Shown piece by piece: positions 1 through 12,213 of a DNA stretch of 64,000 bases. Made by a program: the position numbers and the translations under genes. Numbering within the stretch: the stretch's first letter is position 1; each line of letters opens with the position of its first letter. The notes under the pieces were generated by a model. That model saw nothing but the letters and a program-made list of their open reading frames with translations. It did no database searches and was not told where the DNA came from. The DNA lies in contig OY987298.1 of NCBI GenBank assembly GCA_963920635.1, forward strand, positions 122,335,735 to 122,399,734, read 5' to 3'. Source of the DNA: Pseudeuparius sepicola (lineage: Eukaryota > Arthropoda > Insecta > Coleoptera > Anthribidae).

Positions 1-831
1 CTGCAATGCCTTTCCTCCTTCATTCAGTCTTTATTTTTTTATTATTCACGAATCAATCCCTAAAATAATACACCTTCCGTTGACCAGACGGGGATGAACT
101 CGTAATATGTTTTTTTCCATCCATCAAAATTACACGGGAAAGAAAAGCAATGAGAGCTTTACCCTATTATTTTCAATAATTTCTTGAAAATATTCGGGGG
201 AGACTGCCAATAAAACTCTCCGCTTGGGACATTAGCAATTCGGCAAAATTAATTAAAAATCAATAAAAATATGGAAATGAGGGCATTCGAACCCCTCCTA
301 AGACGAAATGTACACATTTTATGAAGCCAAATACAATGGGGGAGGTTCAGTATTATCAGACAAAATATTTTTAGAATTCCAATATAAAAAATGGCGAAGA
401 GAGGGTTTTAATACTAATACTGATATGCCCTAACACCTTAGCGAAAACCACCAGAATCAGCATTTCACCAAACCTTTTTTTGTTATATATTTTTTGAAGA
501 TATTTACTACAAAAAATTTACATTGAAAAGTTCCAAGGATCCGATTATTATTGATGATGATTGTTTATGGAAACTCTAGTTAGCCAATATGTGGCAGTGT
601 AATAAGGATTTTACCGCAATATTTGATGCAAGTATTAATTATTATTATTATTATAAAATTAAAGTGACCCATTGCCTACTAATTGTCTTATATTAAAATC
701 TAGCAAAAGCTGGCTGTACAATGTTATTTTTGCAAAATCTGTACCTGTATATACTCTATTTCCGTAATGTCCTTATCCTTATGTCAGTGTTAGACATTGA
801 CTAACTATAGAGTATCCATAACCAATGGTAG
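1..831. other. AT-rich noncoding DNA
   Basis: No open frame with coding character and no clear repeat structure. The stretch ends at the TA that flanks the first foldback transposon. Confidence 0.6.
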
Positions 832-847
832 TACAGGGTGGCCCATA

Positions 848-1794
848 GACCGTCAGACAGTGACAGATTTTCCTTACTGATTTTCTCATTTATGCCTTGG
901 AGAGGGTTGAAAGGTAAATCGATGCTGAGTCGGAAAATAGTAATATTAAGTTTGGCTCCCGGGGAAAACATATGGAAAATTCGATTTTTCAAAACAGAAA
1001 AAAAGGTACTAATTCTTATGCCATGTTCACCGTATGATTTCTTATACTATTCCGACCTCGAAAACCCAAAGGCATAAGTGTAGCGTGTGGAAAAAGGGTT
1101 GAATTAAGGGTTTGGCAGATCACACAAAAAATGACTTGGTTTACTGACTCCGTCAGTTATGCCGTTCGAAATGATGAAAACTTATATCCTCACTAGCCCA
1201 GAAATTGATTGGCAGAAGTGACGCGTGGGGAAAAATGCACTTTTGGGTCGGAAAATAAGTAGGAAAAAATTTTTTTTCGTCAACTGATTTCTGCACTTAT
1301 GCCTCTGAAACTATAGAAAGTTTTATTGCAATTCATTTTATCCCTGACAAAATCAGTTGACGAAAAAAAAATTTTCCGATTTATTTTCCGACCCAAAAAG
1401 TGCATTTTTCCCCACGCGTCACTTCTGCCAATCAATTTTTGGGCTAGTGAGGATATAAGTTTTCACCATTTCGAACGGCATAACTGACGGAGTCAGTAAA
1501 CCAAGTCATTTTTTGTGTGATCTGCCAAACTCTTAATTCAACCCTTTTTCCACACGCTACACTTATGCCTTTGAGTTTTCGAGGTCGGAATAGTATAAGA
1601 AATCATACGGTGAACATGGCATAAGTGAGAACTAGTACCTTTTTTCTGTTTTGAAAAATCGTATTTTCCATAATATGCTTTCTCCGGGGGCCAAACTTAA
1701 AATTACTATATTCCGAGCATCGATTTACCTTTCAACCCTCTCCAAGGCATAAATGAGAAAATCGGTAAGGAAAATCTGTCACTGTCTGACGGTC
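848..1794. mobile_element. Nested 947-bp foldback MITE with TA target
   Basis: This is almost entirely one long inverted repeat. The left arm starts GACCGTCAGACAGTGACAG and the right arm ends with its complement, followed by TA, with TA also at 846-847. The arms run about 440 bp each with few mismatches and meet near 1290-1350. The high arm identity compared with its host element fits a later insertion. The short open frames inside it are by-products of the palindrome. Loop and arms show no transposase similarity. Confidence 0.85.
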
Positions 1795-2187
1795 TAATAT
1801 CCAAGCGGAAAAATTGCGTAACGTAACATAAAATCGTCATTCAAGAAATGCTACTCTAGTAAAAATTAAGGGGAATTCGATGGTGTGAATTTTGTATACG
1901 TGGGTCGGTAAAAAAGTTATCGAGAACAAACATTTTTTGCAAAATAAAAAAATTACCTACTCAACCATTAGAGAAACTTCAAGTAGAATTCCTGAGTATT
2001 TAGTTTTTTGAAATAACTTCTGGTTATAGCGGAAATGAAAGTGATTTTCTCTATTTTACAACTTGCACATTTCACCATTGTAGGATTCCAACGATATATA
2101 ATTTCACCTATTTATCTCCAACCGTTTCCGAGATATTTATCAGAGAAGCTCCATTAAACTAGGTACATGGTCTCATGGTCAGTGTCT

Positions 2188-2813
2188 GATGTTCGATCCG
2201 AGTAGGCCAAACAATAAAACCAAATTTATTACAAATCAAGTCAGCCATGATAATAAAACTGACAATCAAGTAGGCTGTATAAGTTCAATATTTCTATTTA
2301 CCTGTCAGATGAGTCTTAAAATTTTGTTACTGAAGCTGTTACTAGTTAAAGTTTTAAAAAATGTTTTTGAAAGAAGAATGCAGTGATATTTTAAAGGTCA
2401 CTATCAAAATTTATAAAAAAAACACGTATAAACTTCGAGGGAGTATTCTCGCAAATATCCAAATAGCAATGTTCCGAGTGCTTCATTTATATGTAAGCTC
2501 TATCGAAGATTAAGATCGACAAGAAGTTTGATTAGCAAGAGAAATATTGGATTTAGAAGTGAGGGCGAGAAAGAACGAATTTTAAATTGTTTCAGAAGGA
2601 ATAACGGAAAATCACAGAGAGATGCAGCTATAGAGATTTATTTAAACTGTAACTAGTAAGAGCTTCAGCAACAAAATTTTAGACTAATCTGACTGGTAAA
2701 TAGAAATATTGAATTAACAGCCTACTTGATTGTCAGTTTTATTATCATGGCTGACTTGATTTGTTATAAATTTGGTGTTATTGTTTGGCCTACTCTGATG
2801 AGACCATGAGACC
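2188..2813. repeat. Internal inverted repeat pair
   Basis: About 90 bp around 2188-2278 (containing gtaggccaaacaataaaacc) returns inverted at 2719-2813. This pair lies inside the larger foldback and may be an older insertion or an internal rearrangement. Confidence 0.7.
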
Positions 2814-2825
2814 ATGTATATATAT

Positions 2826-3533
2826 AAGGATGTAAGATTAGCGAGTGTAAATGTAATAATTACAAGAAAAGGTGATAATGGGCAAACACTCAAAGTTAAC
2901 AAAAAGAAAAAACTAGTAACCGCATACACGTGTTTCATGCTATTTGGCAATCATCAGTACGGTGCAACATTAACCAAATCAAAAGATAGGCATGATTTGG
3001 GAAGCAACAAATGAAGTCCAGGCAGGAGCCAACAGCACATTTGCAGCTTCAGTCAGCACATCCCCTATTTTGGGGCTTGTACTAACATGGCCACGGAGGC
3101 TGCTAAAGCGACCTGCGTGGAAATCTTCATAACCCAAGATACAATGAAAATAAGGATGTAAGATTAGCGAGTGTAAATGTAAGAATTACAAGAAAAGGTG
3201 ATAATGGGCAAACACTCAAAGTTAACAAAAAGAAAAAACTAGTAACCGCATACACGTGTTTCATGCTATTTGGCAATCATCAGTACGGTGCAACATTAAC
3301 CAAATCAAAAGATAGGCATGATTTGGGAAGCAACCTTTTCTTGTAATTATTACATTTACACTCGCTAATCTTACATCCTTATTTTCATTGTATCTTGGGT
3401 TATGAAGATTTCCACGCAGGTCGCTTTAGCAGCCGTACTGATGATTGCCAAATAGCATGAAACACGTGTATGCGGTTACTAGTTTTTTCTTTTTGTTAAC
3501 TTTGAGTGTTTGCCCATTATCACCTTTTCTTGT
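2826..3533. repeat. Direct and inverted repeat mosaic
   Basis: A segment of about 183 bp at 2826-3008 (from aaggatgtaagattagcgag to gggaagcaac) is repeated almost exactly in the same orientation at 3152-3334. Parts of it return inverted at 3340-3400 and 3435-3533. The intervening 3090-3150 (gcgacctgcgtggaaatc) also returns inverted near 3395-3430. The pattern fits template switching or repeated rearrangement inside a foldback. Confidence 0.8.
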
Positions 3534-3552
3534 ATATATATATATATATATA
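3533..3552. repeat. (TA)10 microsatellite
   Basis: Ten uninterrupted TA units inside the foldback element, between the mosaic and the right arm. Confidence 0.95.
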
Positions 3553-3959
3553 TGTATTTAGTATGATGGAGCTTCTCTGATAAATATATCGGAAAAGGTT
3601 GGAGATAAATAGGTCAAATTATATATCGTTGGATTCAGAATAAAAAAAGGAATCCTATAACGGTTAAACGAAACGAGTTAGTTGTAAAATAGAGATAATA
3701 ATTTCCGCCATAACCGGACGTTATTTCAAAAAGTTGGGTATTTTTTTTTAATTTTTTTAAAGACGATTTTATGTTGACCTGTCTCCTCGTAACAAACTTT
3801 TTGCCTCTTGGATGAGGCACCCTGTACCAAAGATGTTTTTTGTCTCAGTTATTCGAAAAAAAAAATCTGTTGAAAAATGCTTTCGAATAGTGAGAATTGA
3901 TATAATGTATAATAATTTATATATCAAGAAATAGAGAAAAATATGACAATTACCACTAG

Positions 3960-5200
3960 TTTTCATTAGAAAGAAAAACTATAATTCGTTCGGAAAGAAA
4001 AATTAATGACATTAATATTATCCCCCATTGCCAAATAAAATTGGCGTATAGGAAATAACCGTTTTTTATTTTTATTATCTCTACATTCTGTCCGTTTCAT
4101 TTTAGTTACTTATTATCGTTTTTAGTGCTTGAACAATGATTATTATGAAGACCTTTACCCACAATATATTCAAAAACATTAATCAAAATCTAAATTACTG
4201 TTTATAATGTGTGACAGGGAAAGTCACACCGTCATTTTTTTTTCATAGCTAACTTTTACGCATCTTGCAATGTATAACAATTTGCGTTACTTACTAAAAA
4301 GGACAAAAAGCTATTCCACGGCAATTATTAACCAAAGCATGGGAAGATTATTATTGTAACCGACGTCCAATCGCAAGATATTAATCTCCATGCAAGAAAG
4401 CAGCTAATGTGGGGGTTAGAACAGTCCCGATTTTCTAGCGAACCTAACCGTTTCCTTCCTGCTGGCTAATCTCGAGCCTGCTTGCCTGCCTGTCTGTTTT
4501 ACCGGAAGTCGAATTAATTTATTTCAAAGCCTACTAGAATTAGTAGGATCCCGGAAGCATGGCCTCCGATCAACCACCGAACATTGGAATGGCGTACAGG
4601 TTAGCTTCCATGCAAACAGTTTCTACAAAAACATCAACTAACAAAAATTAACTAATTATTATAATTTTATTTTCTCTCTAGATGGTAGTTTTTAAAGTAC
4701 TCTCACTTGTATATTTGGGTACAGTTTTCTTTACAACCTGCAGAATGGATAAGTAGGCAATACCATTTAACGGAATGGATATGTAATTATAATAATATCT
4801 ATCATTATAATATTATGTATTTAACAACACGTGATAACACGTCAATTTTAATTTGTTTCTCAGTGATATTATTTAACGGCTATGAAAGAAATACGAATTA
4901 TATGAAAGAAAAATTAATGGGACTAATATGTCCCCAGTATCAATGAGAGTGGCGTGTAGGAAGCAATCGACAGCTAGTTAATTTAATCTAGGGGGTCAAA
5001 GCACCATTAATCAGTGGTTGAAATTCCACACAACAGGCAATATTCAATCTTATTTTTTTATTATAACTTACTGTACTCTATAGTCATTGATTATCATTTT
5101 TAGTACCTCTTTCAATAATTGTTATAAAGATTATTGTTCTCAATACCACAAACAAAACTAAATCGTCACTGTTGTGTCCCACCATGCGATTTTTTTATGC
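3960..5200. repeat. Diverged direct duplication, about 920 bp apart
   Basis: The stretch at about 3970-4255 (gaaagaaaaattaatg, ggcgtataggaa, attatcgtttttagtgc) resembles the stretch at about 4885-5200 (gaaagaaaaattaatggg, ggcgtgtaggaa, gattatcatttttagtacc) in the same order and orientation. The similarity is partial and interrupted by indels. It could be an old tandem duplication or two copies of a dispersed repeat. The rest of 3827-5930 is AT-rich with no recognisable gene apart from a small exon candidate at 4559. Confidence 0.45.
4559..4599 (+). CDS. Candidate first coding exon (13 codons)
   Basis: An ATG in a good insect start context (ggaagcATGG) opens a short frame reading MASDQPPNIGMAY. 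It ends at ACAG followed by gttagc, a usable though not ideal splice donor. The exon would stop in phase 2. It sits in a locally GC-richer patch (about 4420-4610) within very AT-rich DNA, which is the main reason to suspect a gene 5' end. I see no partner exon. It may equally be a conserved noncoding patch. The function is unknown. Confidence 0.25.
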
Positions 5201-5934
5201 GGGAAACTTCATTGTTTTAATTACCTACTCTGTAATGATGTGCAAATAGTTGAGGGAAGTGTTCCACAAGGCGATCTTACATGTACCTAAAGTTTTTGGT
5301 TTAAGTGTCCCATGCAAAGTTATTCCAGCAAAATTTGTATTGTGTTTATTATGAGATACGCTTGAATCTAGGAACTTTACCAGATAGTTGGAAGGCACTT
5401 TGTGGTAGAATTACTTTTTGAACATTACGTATCCTAAGGATAGAAACCCGCAACAATAATTATTCTTTTTTAGAGAAATTGAAAAAGTGTAATCAATGCC
5501 TATTATTTCCTTTTTTTAAATATTTAGTTATATTAAGTATAGTAGGTTCTTCTCTGTACAATATGTGTTTTACCTAGAGACAATTATTTATTTTTTAAAA
5601 TATTCCCCGATGTTCAAAAACTTTTTTCAGTCTATAGGACTACATTTCCCGTTAATTTTTTTTAAATACCTATTCCTATTCCGTGGGCTACTGACGTTAA
5701 AAGAACTTCCCCAAATATCACAAAACCATATTAGGCATTTTTTAAAGAATAAAATGGTTAGTTCCATAGAATTATTGGCCATAGTTCAAAAAACCTTGTA
5801 CAAATTTCGAAAAAATTGGGTTTTCCGGAGTACCATGTATAAACCACAAAGCATAGTTTGATGGTCTTTTTTCGAGAATTGATTAGGCTTTGCTTAAGGT
5901 ATTATTTTACTTAGTATCGTCGGTCTAGCTCATA

Positions 5935-7706
5935 CAGGGTGTTCGTAAAATAAAATTAAAATTTGACGATAAATGTATTTATTTAATAAACAATTTTGGA
6001 TTTCAATCCATTCTATTAGTCTCCCATGAGAAAATATACATCATTTTAACATGTACTTACAATTGGAGTCATTATCATCTATATCCTTAATCAATTCTGC
6101 TTTATTCAGCAAGTTAAAACATATCAACCAAATCAGACATATAAACATGCCATGAATGCCGTGAAAACAAATACGGTATCGTCTAGAGTCTATATTATAT
6201 ACATTACATATTATTGTATAATTAATGATTTTTTTTTAAAGGCCTAATATAGTTTTGTGATTTTTGGGTGGCTTCTTTTTCTTTTAATAATAGTAGACCA
6301 ATGCTGCTGCTGCAGCTGTAGAGCTCTTCGACTATTTCATCTTGATTTTTTTAAATAGACCAATTTTTCGACCAACACGAAATTGTCCTGGTTCAAAGTG
6401 CAAAGTACATTTCGCACCAATAATAAAAATAAAAATGCAGAAAAGGGTCCAGGACCGCGCTAAAGAATAATTGAAACAGCATAAACTGTCGGTTAGATTT
6501 TAAGAAAAGTTCGACTTCCCAAATAAGTTTGAAAACGTGAAATTAAATCCGTCTTGAAATTTATTCAGTACATATTCTGCAAAAGCTGCGCATTTTTGTT
6601 TTTTGGTTCCTCGAAAAGAATCGGGCTGAGACCGAGAGCATGCCGACCGGAGCTGACCTCCGACACCGCTCAAATGGTCCGAGCGGCCGAACGGCTTTTC
6701 CGCTTCTGGCGCCCTCTAACAGATATGGGGCACTTGCTTATGCGAAATTTTGACTCGGAATACTGGAAACTTAGCCGACTAGCCCGGCCTAAACAATAAC
6801 AGCGTGAGCATAATATCTTCCCTTCTGAATCTGGTGTCACGGTATACACTGCCGTTTCCTTCTACCGCTAGTGATCTAATTCTCGATCCACCCCGTACGA
6901 TATTTCTGTGCGGGCGTCGTCAGGGGCGCTCGGCGACGTTCGTGGAATCCTCCTTTATCTGCGCCAGGACGTTGGAGCGGGAGCGAGGCTCGGTCCGACC
7001 GCCCGCCGATCTCGATAAAAACGAACCGCTTTTTGCGCCCCTGCATTTATCTAGTTACCGCGTCCATCGATCACCCGGACAGTAGATTTGTGTTATCTAT
7101 GTCCGCCCTTCTCGATTTTTATCTGCGGTCCTTTGTATCCCATCCGGCCGCTTCTTGCTTGCGATTTTTCGCCTTTTTATCTTCGTGGAGCTCGGGCCTT
7201 ATTAACCTCCTGATTTTAATTGAAATTGACGTTCGCATTTTTGCCGCGTTTTATCGGAACTTGTCGGTCTAATTAAGAACTTATTGTTGAGTAAATTTAA
7301 GGAAAAGCTATACTATACTCAACCATGAATAAGTATAAAGTTTTGTCTGAAGTGAGCTGTCCCGAATTATTTATTGCCGCATATTATAATAATAATATAT
7401 ACACAAACATATAGAGAGACTGTGCGGTGTTGCTGGAATTTTTTTTATCAAAGCTGCCGTTTGTCCAGTAAAAAAATATAGCATAAAATTGATTTCTTTA
7501 TTATTTCGAAATATCTCGAGCGTTCATGAATGTTTTCCCAGTTAAAACGGTGCCTGAGTAAAAATTGCCTTGAACGCCAATTCTAGAGTTGCATTTGGCT
7601 AAAATATTTCAGCAATTTTGGATATAGGTAAGTTCGATTAAATCGACCTATTTTGACATCTTGTGTCTGTCATCAAATGTTGCACACGTATTTTCCGGAC
7701 ACCCTG
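5935..7706. mobile_element. Possible TA-flanked element with CAGGGTGT ends
   Basis: TA-CAGGGTGTTCGTAAAAT at 5933 and, inverted, TA-CAGGGTGTCCGGAAAAT ending at 7708 face each other 1.77 kb apart. Only about 20 bp match, so the two could be ends of separate elements. The interior is not a foldback and contains a GC-rich block of about 700 bp (6590-7275) unlike the flanks. If the ends belong together, the element carries foreign, possibly captured, DNA. Confidence 0.4.
6590..7275. other. GC-rich, CpG-containing island without a clear gene
   Basis: The composition is near 50 percent GC against an AT-rich surround. Several short frames are open on the plus strand, but none shows domain similarity or a complete exon. 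The 3' edge contains ctaattaagaact, a homeodomain-type TAATTA core. The same 13 bases occur in another island at about 58110. Candidates are a conserved regulatory element, a gene 5' end or captured DNA; sequence alone does not decide. Confidence 0.4.
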
Positions 7707-7966
7707 TATACACATATGCCACTTGATTTCCAACAGTTACACCAAGTGTAAGATTTTCCGTAATATTTTGTCATTTTCAGAAAAAGCTGTTTTTATCATT
7801 CCTGAGCCACAACAACTCTAGTCTGTTATAGTTGTGTATCGTCTAATAGTGTGTGTTGCCACCGATTAAATGCAGCAGATGAAAATCATGTTACTTGAAA
7901 AATGGAAAATCGAATTTTAAAGATGATCAAAATAATTATTTAGGTATGTACGCATTAAGTTCAACT

Positions 7967-8410
7967 TTTTATGACTCATGTGGAATTTAGTTGCCGAGGC
8001 CTCTATCCGAGGCAAATAAAGTAGGCGCACTGAGAGATTGCGTCCGCGGGGAAGCGGGGAGCGCGGAGAACGATTTGTCGCTATTGGCAACAGTGCAAAA
8101 AATGCACCGCGCTTTCGTATTCGCAATTAAAAATAGAAGCAAGGCGAGGTTCAGAGGACTGATTATCCCTAGGCGTGCGCGCGTCGAAATTTATAGTATT
8201 GAAAATTCCTTAGTATTATTAATTTCGACGCGCACGCCTAGGGATAATCAGTCCTCTGAATCTCGCTTTGGTTCTATTTTTAATTGCGAATACGAAAGGG
8301 CGGTGCATTTTTTGCACTGTTGCAGTCGGCTAATAGCGACAAATCGTTCTCCGCGCTCCCCGCTTCCTCGCGGACGCAATCTCTCAGTGCGCCTACAATA
8401 AACAATTCCA
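7967..8410. mobile_element. GC-rich foldback (8021-8396) inside an older repeat
   Basis: Positions 8021-8396 form a nearly perfect inverted repeat: gtaggcgcactgagag at the left, its complement at the right, and a loop near 8185-8230 (arms about 165 bp, GC-rich). The flanks read AATAAA on both sides, suggesting a target duplication of about 6 bp. The DNA just before it (atgactcatgtggaatttag through gaggcaaataaa) matches an uninterrupted repeat at 59242-59306 and a diverged inverted copy at 20757-20860. The foldback therefore probably inserted into that repeat. Confidence 0.75.
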
Positions 8411-8697
8411 CAATGGCTGAAACGTGAAATGATACTTTATTGGCCGGATTTTGAATATCTCCCCACGTTTTACTGGCGATGAACACGTCTGACGTTTGGT
8501 TTGTTTACATCTCGCCAAGGCGTTCTTATTGAAAAAAATGTACAATAATGACTTACTTCACTGCCGATTTCTGAGCTTTTAATGACGATCTCCCGGCTCT
8601 TTCATGCCGATTTTATTCGACTTTATTCGATTTCAATAATTATCATTCTTCTCATTTTTAATAACTTCTCAATGTTAAACTATCAACTTTGTCTGGA

Positions 8698-9018
8698 TCA
8701 CGTGTTCATCCTCTTTGACCGTGATGGTCCTGGCAAGGGTTCTTCGTCCATGGTATCCTTATCCTCAGTGGTGGATGGTTCTTGCTGAAGGGGCTCTGCG
8801 TGGACTTCATCATCGTCCTCGTCGTAACCGTTGAGGCAATAATTCCCCTAACAGTGGAGGCACGCCGCAGAATAGTTGTTCAGCTTTGTTTCCCGGTATC
8901 CACATTTGCCATTACGACAATCCCTGGTGCAGCGGCAAAATATCGTTTTCAATAGGACCTCCCGTGCTGGTGGATCTTCTGTTGTAATTGGCACCAGTGT
9001 GTCCCCTACTTGTTTCCA
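8698..9018 (-). pseudogene. Decayed cysteine-rich (Tesmin/TSO1-like CXC) protein fragment
   Basis: Reading the minus strand from 9018 to 8700 gives a 107-codon frame with one internal TAG at 8848-8850. The first 56 residues include LLKTIFCRCTRDCRNGKCGY, then SAACLHC, stop, GNYCLNG. The cysteine spacing (CxC, C, C, then C..C) resembles the CXC motif of Tesmin/TSO1-like proteins, as found in many uncharacterised insect proteins linked to repeats. The end is acidic (DEDDDEV) and then basic (RSKRMN). Some expected cysteines are replaced, for example by Y, which together with the stop marks a pseudogene. The family assignment comes from motif reading only. Confidence 0.6.
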
Positions 9019-10620
9019 CCCTCACTCTTGACGGGGGCAGCCCACTCCCGAGCCACTGCTGTACTTGGTCTTAGGTGCGCCGGCAATTATTAACATTACA
9101 CTCCTGATGTCCAGATATTAAAAAGTTAACAACCTCCTTTTAATAAAGAGTGTCTGAGAAAACTTCGCTCTACTCCAGTAATCCCACACATCCTGCATAA
9201 AACTATATAATTGAGTCGTAGGTTCCAGGTCATATTTAGTCAAATTCCTTTGAATTTTACCTTTTTAGGAGAACAAAGTGCACGGACGGACTTCGTTACC
9301 ATGCTCTGTAATTGAAATGGAATGTGAGGCGGGCTCACACGTCCTTAATTAATCAGCATACAAAAAATACCCACGGGAGAATTTCCTTTCCTGGCTTGTG
9401 TATATACTTTTAAATTAAATTAAGTAAAAATATCAAGGCTAACTGGACTTTATGCCAAGATATATGAATGAGCATATCGCTCGTGTACCAAAGTAAGATA
9501 ATACAATAAAAATACGTCGTTTATTATCATTACGTGATGGTACCGCTACTGCATCAACGTCCAAATTTAACAAAACAAAGCTGTAAAATCTCCGAACTCT
9601 CAAATGATATCTGTCCTTTTCCATCGCCCATAAAAATTGTCGACTTATTGTCCCCTTCTCTTCTTTATGCCTTGTTGCTTATGACAAACGACCGGCCACC
9701 GTGATTGGCCGCACTGACTCAACCGCGGTGTACGCCGCAAGGGTTTCATTTCCAAATTGGGAGCCCTCGGGAGATAAGTACGTGCTCTGAAGGGGACGCA
9801 AGGGCTTACTAAGAGGGAGAGCATAACTGGTCTGGCCTTTTTTAGCGTGCTAGGGTTGTTTGCCATAATTGCGCGTTTGCAGAATCGTTCGGGGAAAGTA
9901 GAAGAAAGTATAATATAATATATTTTGATTACCTTTTCTGTTTTCTAAATTATATAGCAAAAAGTTAATCGATCACTTATTAAGCTCTCAAACACGTGTG
10001 CGATCTCAAGAGATCAGACAGGGAGGTTGTCGGTGCCTGGAAAGTGTTGAAATCGGAAAGGGATTTACCGAGTATTTATCTGGTTTCGTACTTTTGAGCG
10101 TATATAAGTTAGTCGTTCGACAAATATCTATAATGTCAGCCCATCCTATATTATCCCGCTTTGGTATATCTGTAAATATCAAAGAAAAATTCGTTTGAAA
10201 GTTGGAAACTGGATTTACGAAGTGGAATTTAGAGAGCAACTTTGGTGAATATTACAGCATTTCCTAGAATAATTTTCCTAGAAACTTTTAAATTAGAATA
10301 ATGTATGTCGGATTATTCTTCGCGTATGGTTTGAACAATTGCTCTGACTATATCTTATATCTTTAGGGTTATGCTATGGCTTTAGTAGTATTGCAAAAGA
10401 GAAATGGTAGACGTGTTTGTCACATCAAAAGATTCGCGCACAATAGAAAAATGTTTTTTTTAGTGTACGGCTGCCTGCCTTTCGTTTTGCTGAAATATAC
10501 ATGCAGAAACCTTTTCTCTGGGTTGCCGCTGGCACTGACACAACAAATTACAAAACACTTTTTACTTCCGTTGTGAGAATAATGTAAGAATAATGAAAAT
10601 GAATTTCTGTTATTCTAATT
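9019..10620. other. Noncoding stretch with a GC-richer patch at 9690-9870
   Basis: Mostly AT-rich. The patch at 9690-9870 has higher GC and several open frames but no recognisable motif. I see no gene or repeat boundaries. Confidence 0.5.
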
Positions 10621-10626
10621 GCGTGT

Positions 10627-11740
10627 GCCATCTTTGTTCGTTTCGAAAAAAAAAACTATTTGCAAAATTGTCTATTTCAGAAGCTGTAGCCCCTTAAAAG
10701 CATTTTTTGAGGTAATGATTATAGGTTATTTTCTCATTTTTTTTGGGTCGTAGAAGGCGCTAGTAAATTAAGGCAGGGCAATTTCTGGACACCCTGTATA
10801 GTGTGACACCCTTATGCGACAAGAACAGAAAATTAGCGTTTAGTAGCCCGCGGCTATTAGCTGATAGCTAAGGGCTGCTAATGCGTTTTTTGCATGTGTG
10901 ACATACCTACAAATATTTTTCGCCTAGCATTAAATAAAGAGAGGGAAAAAATAAAAAATATTTAATTTTATAGATAATAATATAGACGTACATGGTAAAT
11001 CTCACAGGAATTCTATAATAAGTATACTTTATGCCTTTTACAAACTTGCATTTCCAAATCTATACATACCTACCTTTACCTATTTTGCTTAGACTGGTGT
11101 GTTTGAGAAAACAAACAATATTAGGTATTTACACTGGTTTATTTTCTGATTGTGTATAATATTTAAATGGAAATAATTGCAATAATTTATTATAAACAAA
11201 GTCGTTGTGTAGTTGTAGCACGGCGTACGGCAAAGTGATAAACAGTGCGTGAAACTGCAAGGCTACAAAGATAAAATATTGTACTGGGTTTAATCTTTAA
11301 TTTTATAGATAATAATATACACGTACATAGTAAATCTCACAGATATATCACATACCAAATTTCAGAATTGTATCTTTGTTCGTTTCGGAAATATAAAAAA
11401 AAACTGTTTGCAAAATTGTCTATTTCAGAGGCTATAGCCCCTTAAAAGCCATTTTTTGAGGCAATTATTAGAGGTTATTTTCTCATTTTTTGGATCGCAG
11501 AATGCGCTAGTAAATTATGGCAGGGCAATTTCGGGACACCCTGTATATTGTGACACCCATCATTTGCGACAAGAACAGAAAATTAGCATTAGCATTAGTA
11601 TAGCCCCCTTAGCTGATAGCTAAGGGCTCCTAATGCGTTTTTTGCAGGTGTGACATACAAATGTTTTCGCCTAGCATTAAATAAAAAAGGGAAAAATAAA
11701 AAAACTTTAATGTTATAGATATGAACATAATACTTATTAT
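10627..11740. repeat. Pair of diverged direct repeats with CAGGGTGTCC ends
   Basis: About 370 bp at 10627-11000 (tttgttcgtttcg, tagccccttaaaagc, ggcagggcaattt, ggacaccctgtata, ttagctgatagctaagggct) is repeated in the same order at 11370-11735 with scattered substitutions. A linker, taattttatagataataatat, occurs at about 10962 and again at 11297. Each copy contains one TA-flanked terminus, so they may be parts of two related elements or one duplicated insertion. Confidence 0.7.
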
Positions 11741-11905
11741 TTAATTTTAAACTGATATGGGATAAAATATTATGTGAAAGGTCAAAGTACAGCAAATGTC
11801 ATTAAGAAAAAATCCTACAATCGTGTTGTTATGAGTTTAGCGGCCCAAGGGGTGATAAATAATTTTGTTCATATTTTTAGCGTAAATATGACGCCTTTGG
11901 AAATA

Positions 11906-12213
11906 CAGTGTGACTAACCTTTTAAAATTTGTTGCCCTATTTTGATAAAACTGACTGCCCATATTCTTCTTTAGAACCTATCTGTACCAATTTTCATTGT
12001 TCCAAATTAAGAGAAAAAGGTATCATTTATTTATTGTAGGAACTTATTATTGTTTCATAAAAGTGATGAAATTTTTTTTAAAAGAGTTAAATTTTCATAA
12101 TTTTCAAAATTTAATAATAATACTTTTTCTCGTATTTTAAAAAATAAAATCGGTTCAGATAGGTTTTGAGCGAGTCTAAACAAGAATCTGCAGTCTTTAA
12201 CGTGGACACACTG
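11906..12213. mobile_element. 308-bp foldback MITE with TA target
   Basis: The ends are TA-CAGTGTG and, inverted, TA-CAGTGTGTCC. The arms share agaacctatctg/aaaacctatctg and a tract ending gagaaaaag. It has no coding capacity. The arms are more diverged than in the other foldbacks, so this copy looks older. Confidence 0.6.

Larger units (their letters stand above)
834..3824. mobile_element. TA-flanked foldback element carrying a nested foldback
   Basis: The left end reads TA-CAGGGTGGCC and the right end, on the other strand, TA-CAGGGTGCCTCATCCAAGA. Each is flanked by TA (832-833 and 3825-3826). The arms match further inward: the left-arm stretch around 1806-2157 (cataaaatcgtc, ggttatagcggaaat, a segment ending ttatcagagaagctccat) returns inverted at 3566-3775. 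The left arm is broken about 12 bp from its end by a second foldback (848-1794). When that insertion is removed, the left end again matches the right end (ccaag shared). The middle (2188-3533) is a mosaic of direct and inverted copies. No transposase frame is seen, so this is a non-autonomous element. TA targets suggest the Tc1/mariner group; that assignment is inferred. Confidence 0.75.

Noticed and set aside
801..1077. Open frames on both strands at the left end
   Set aside because: They lie within the arm of a near-perfect foldback and mirror each other; no coding character.
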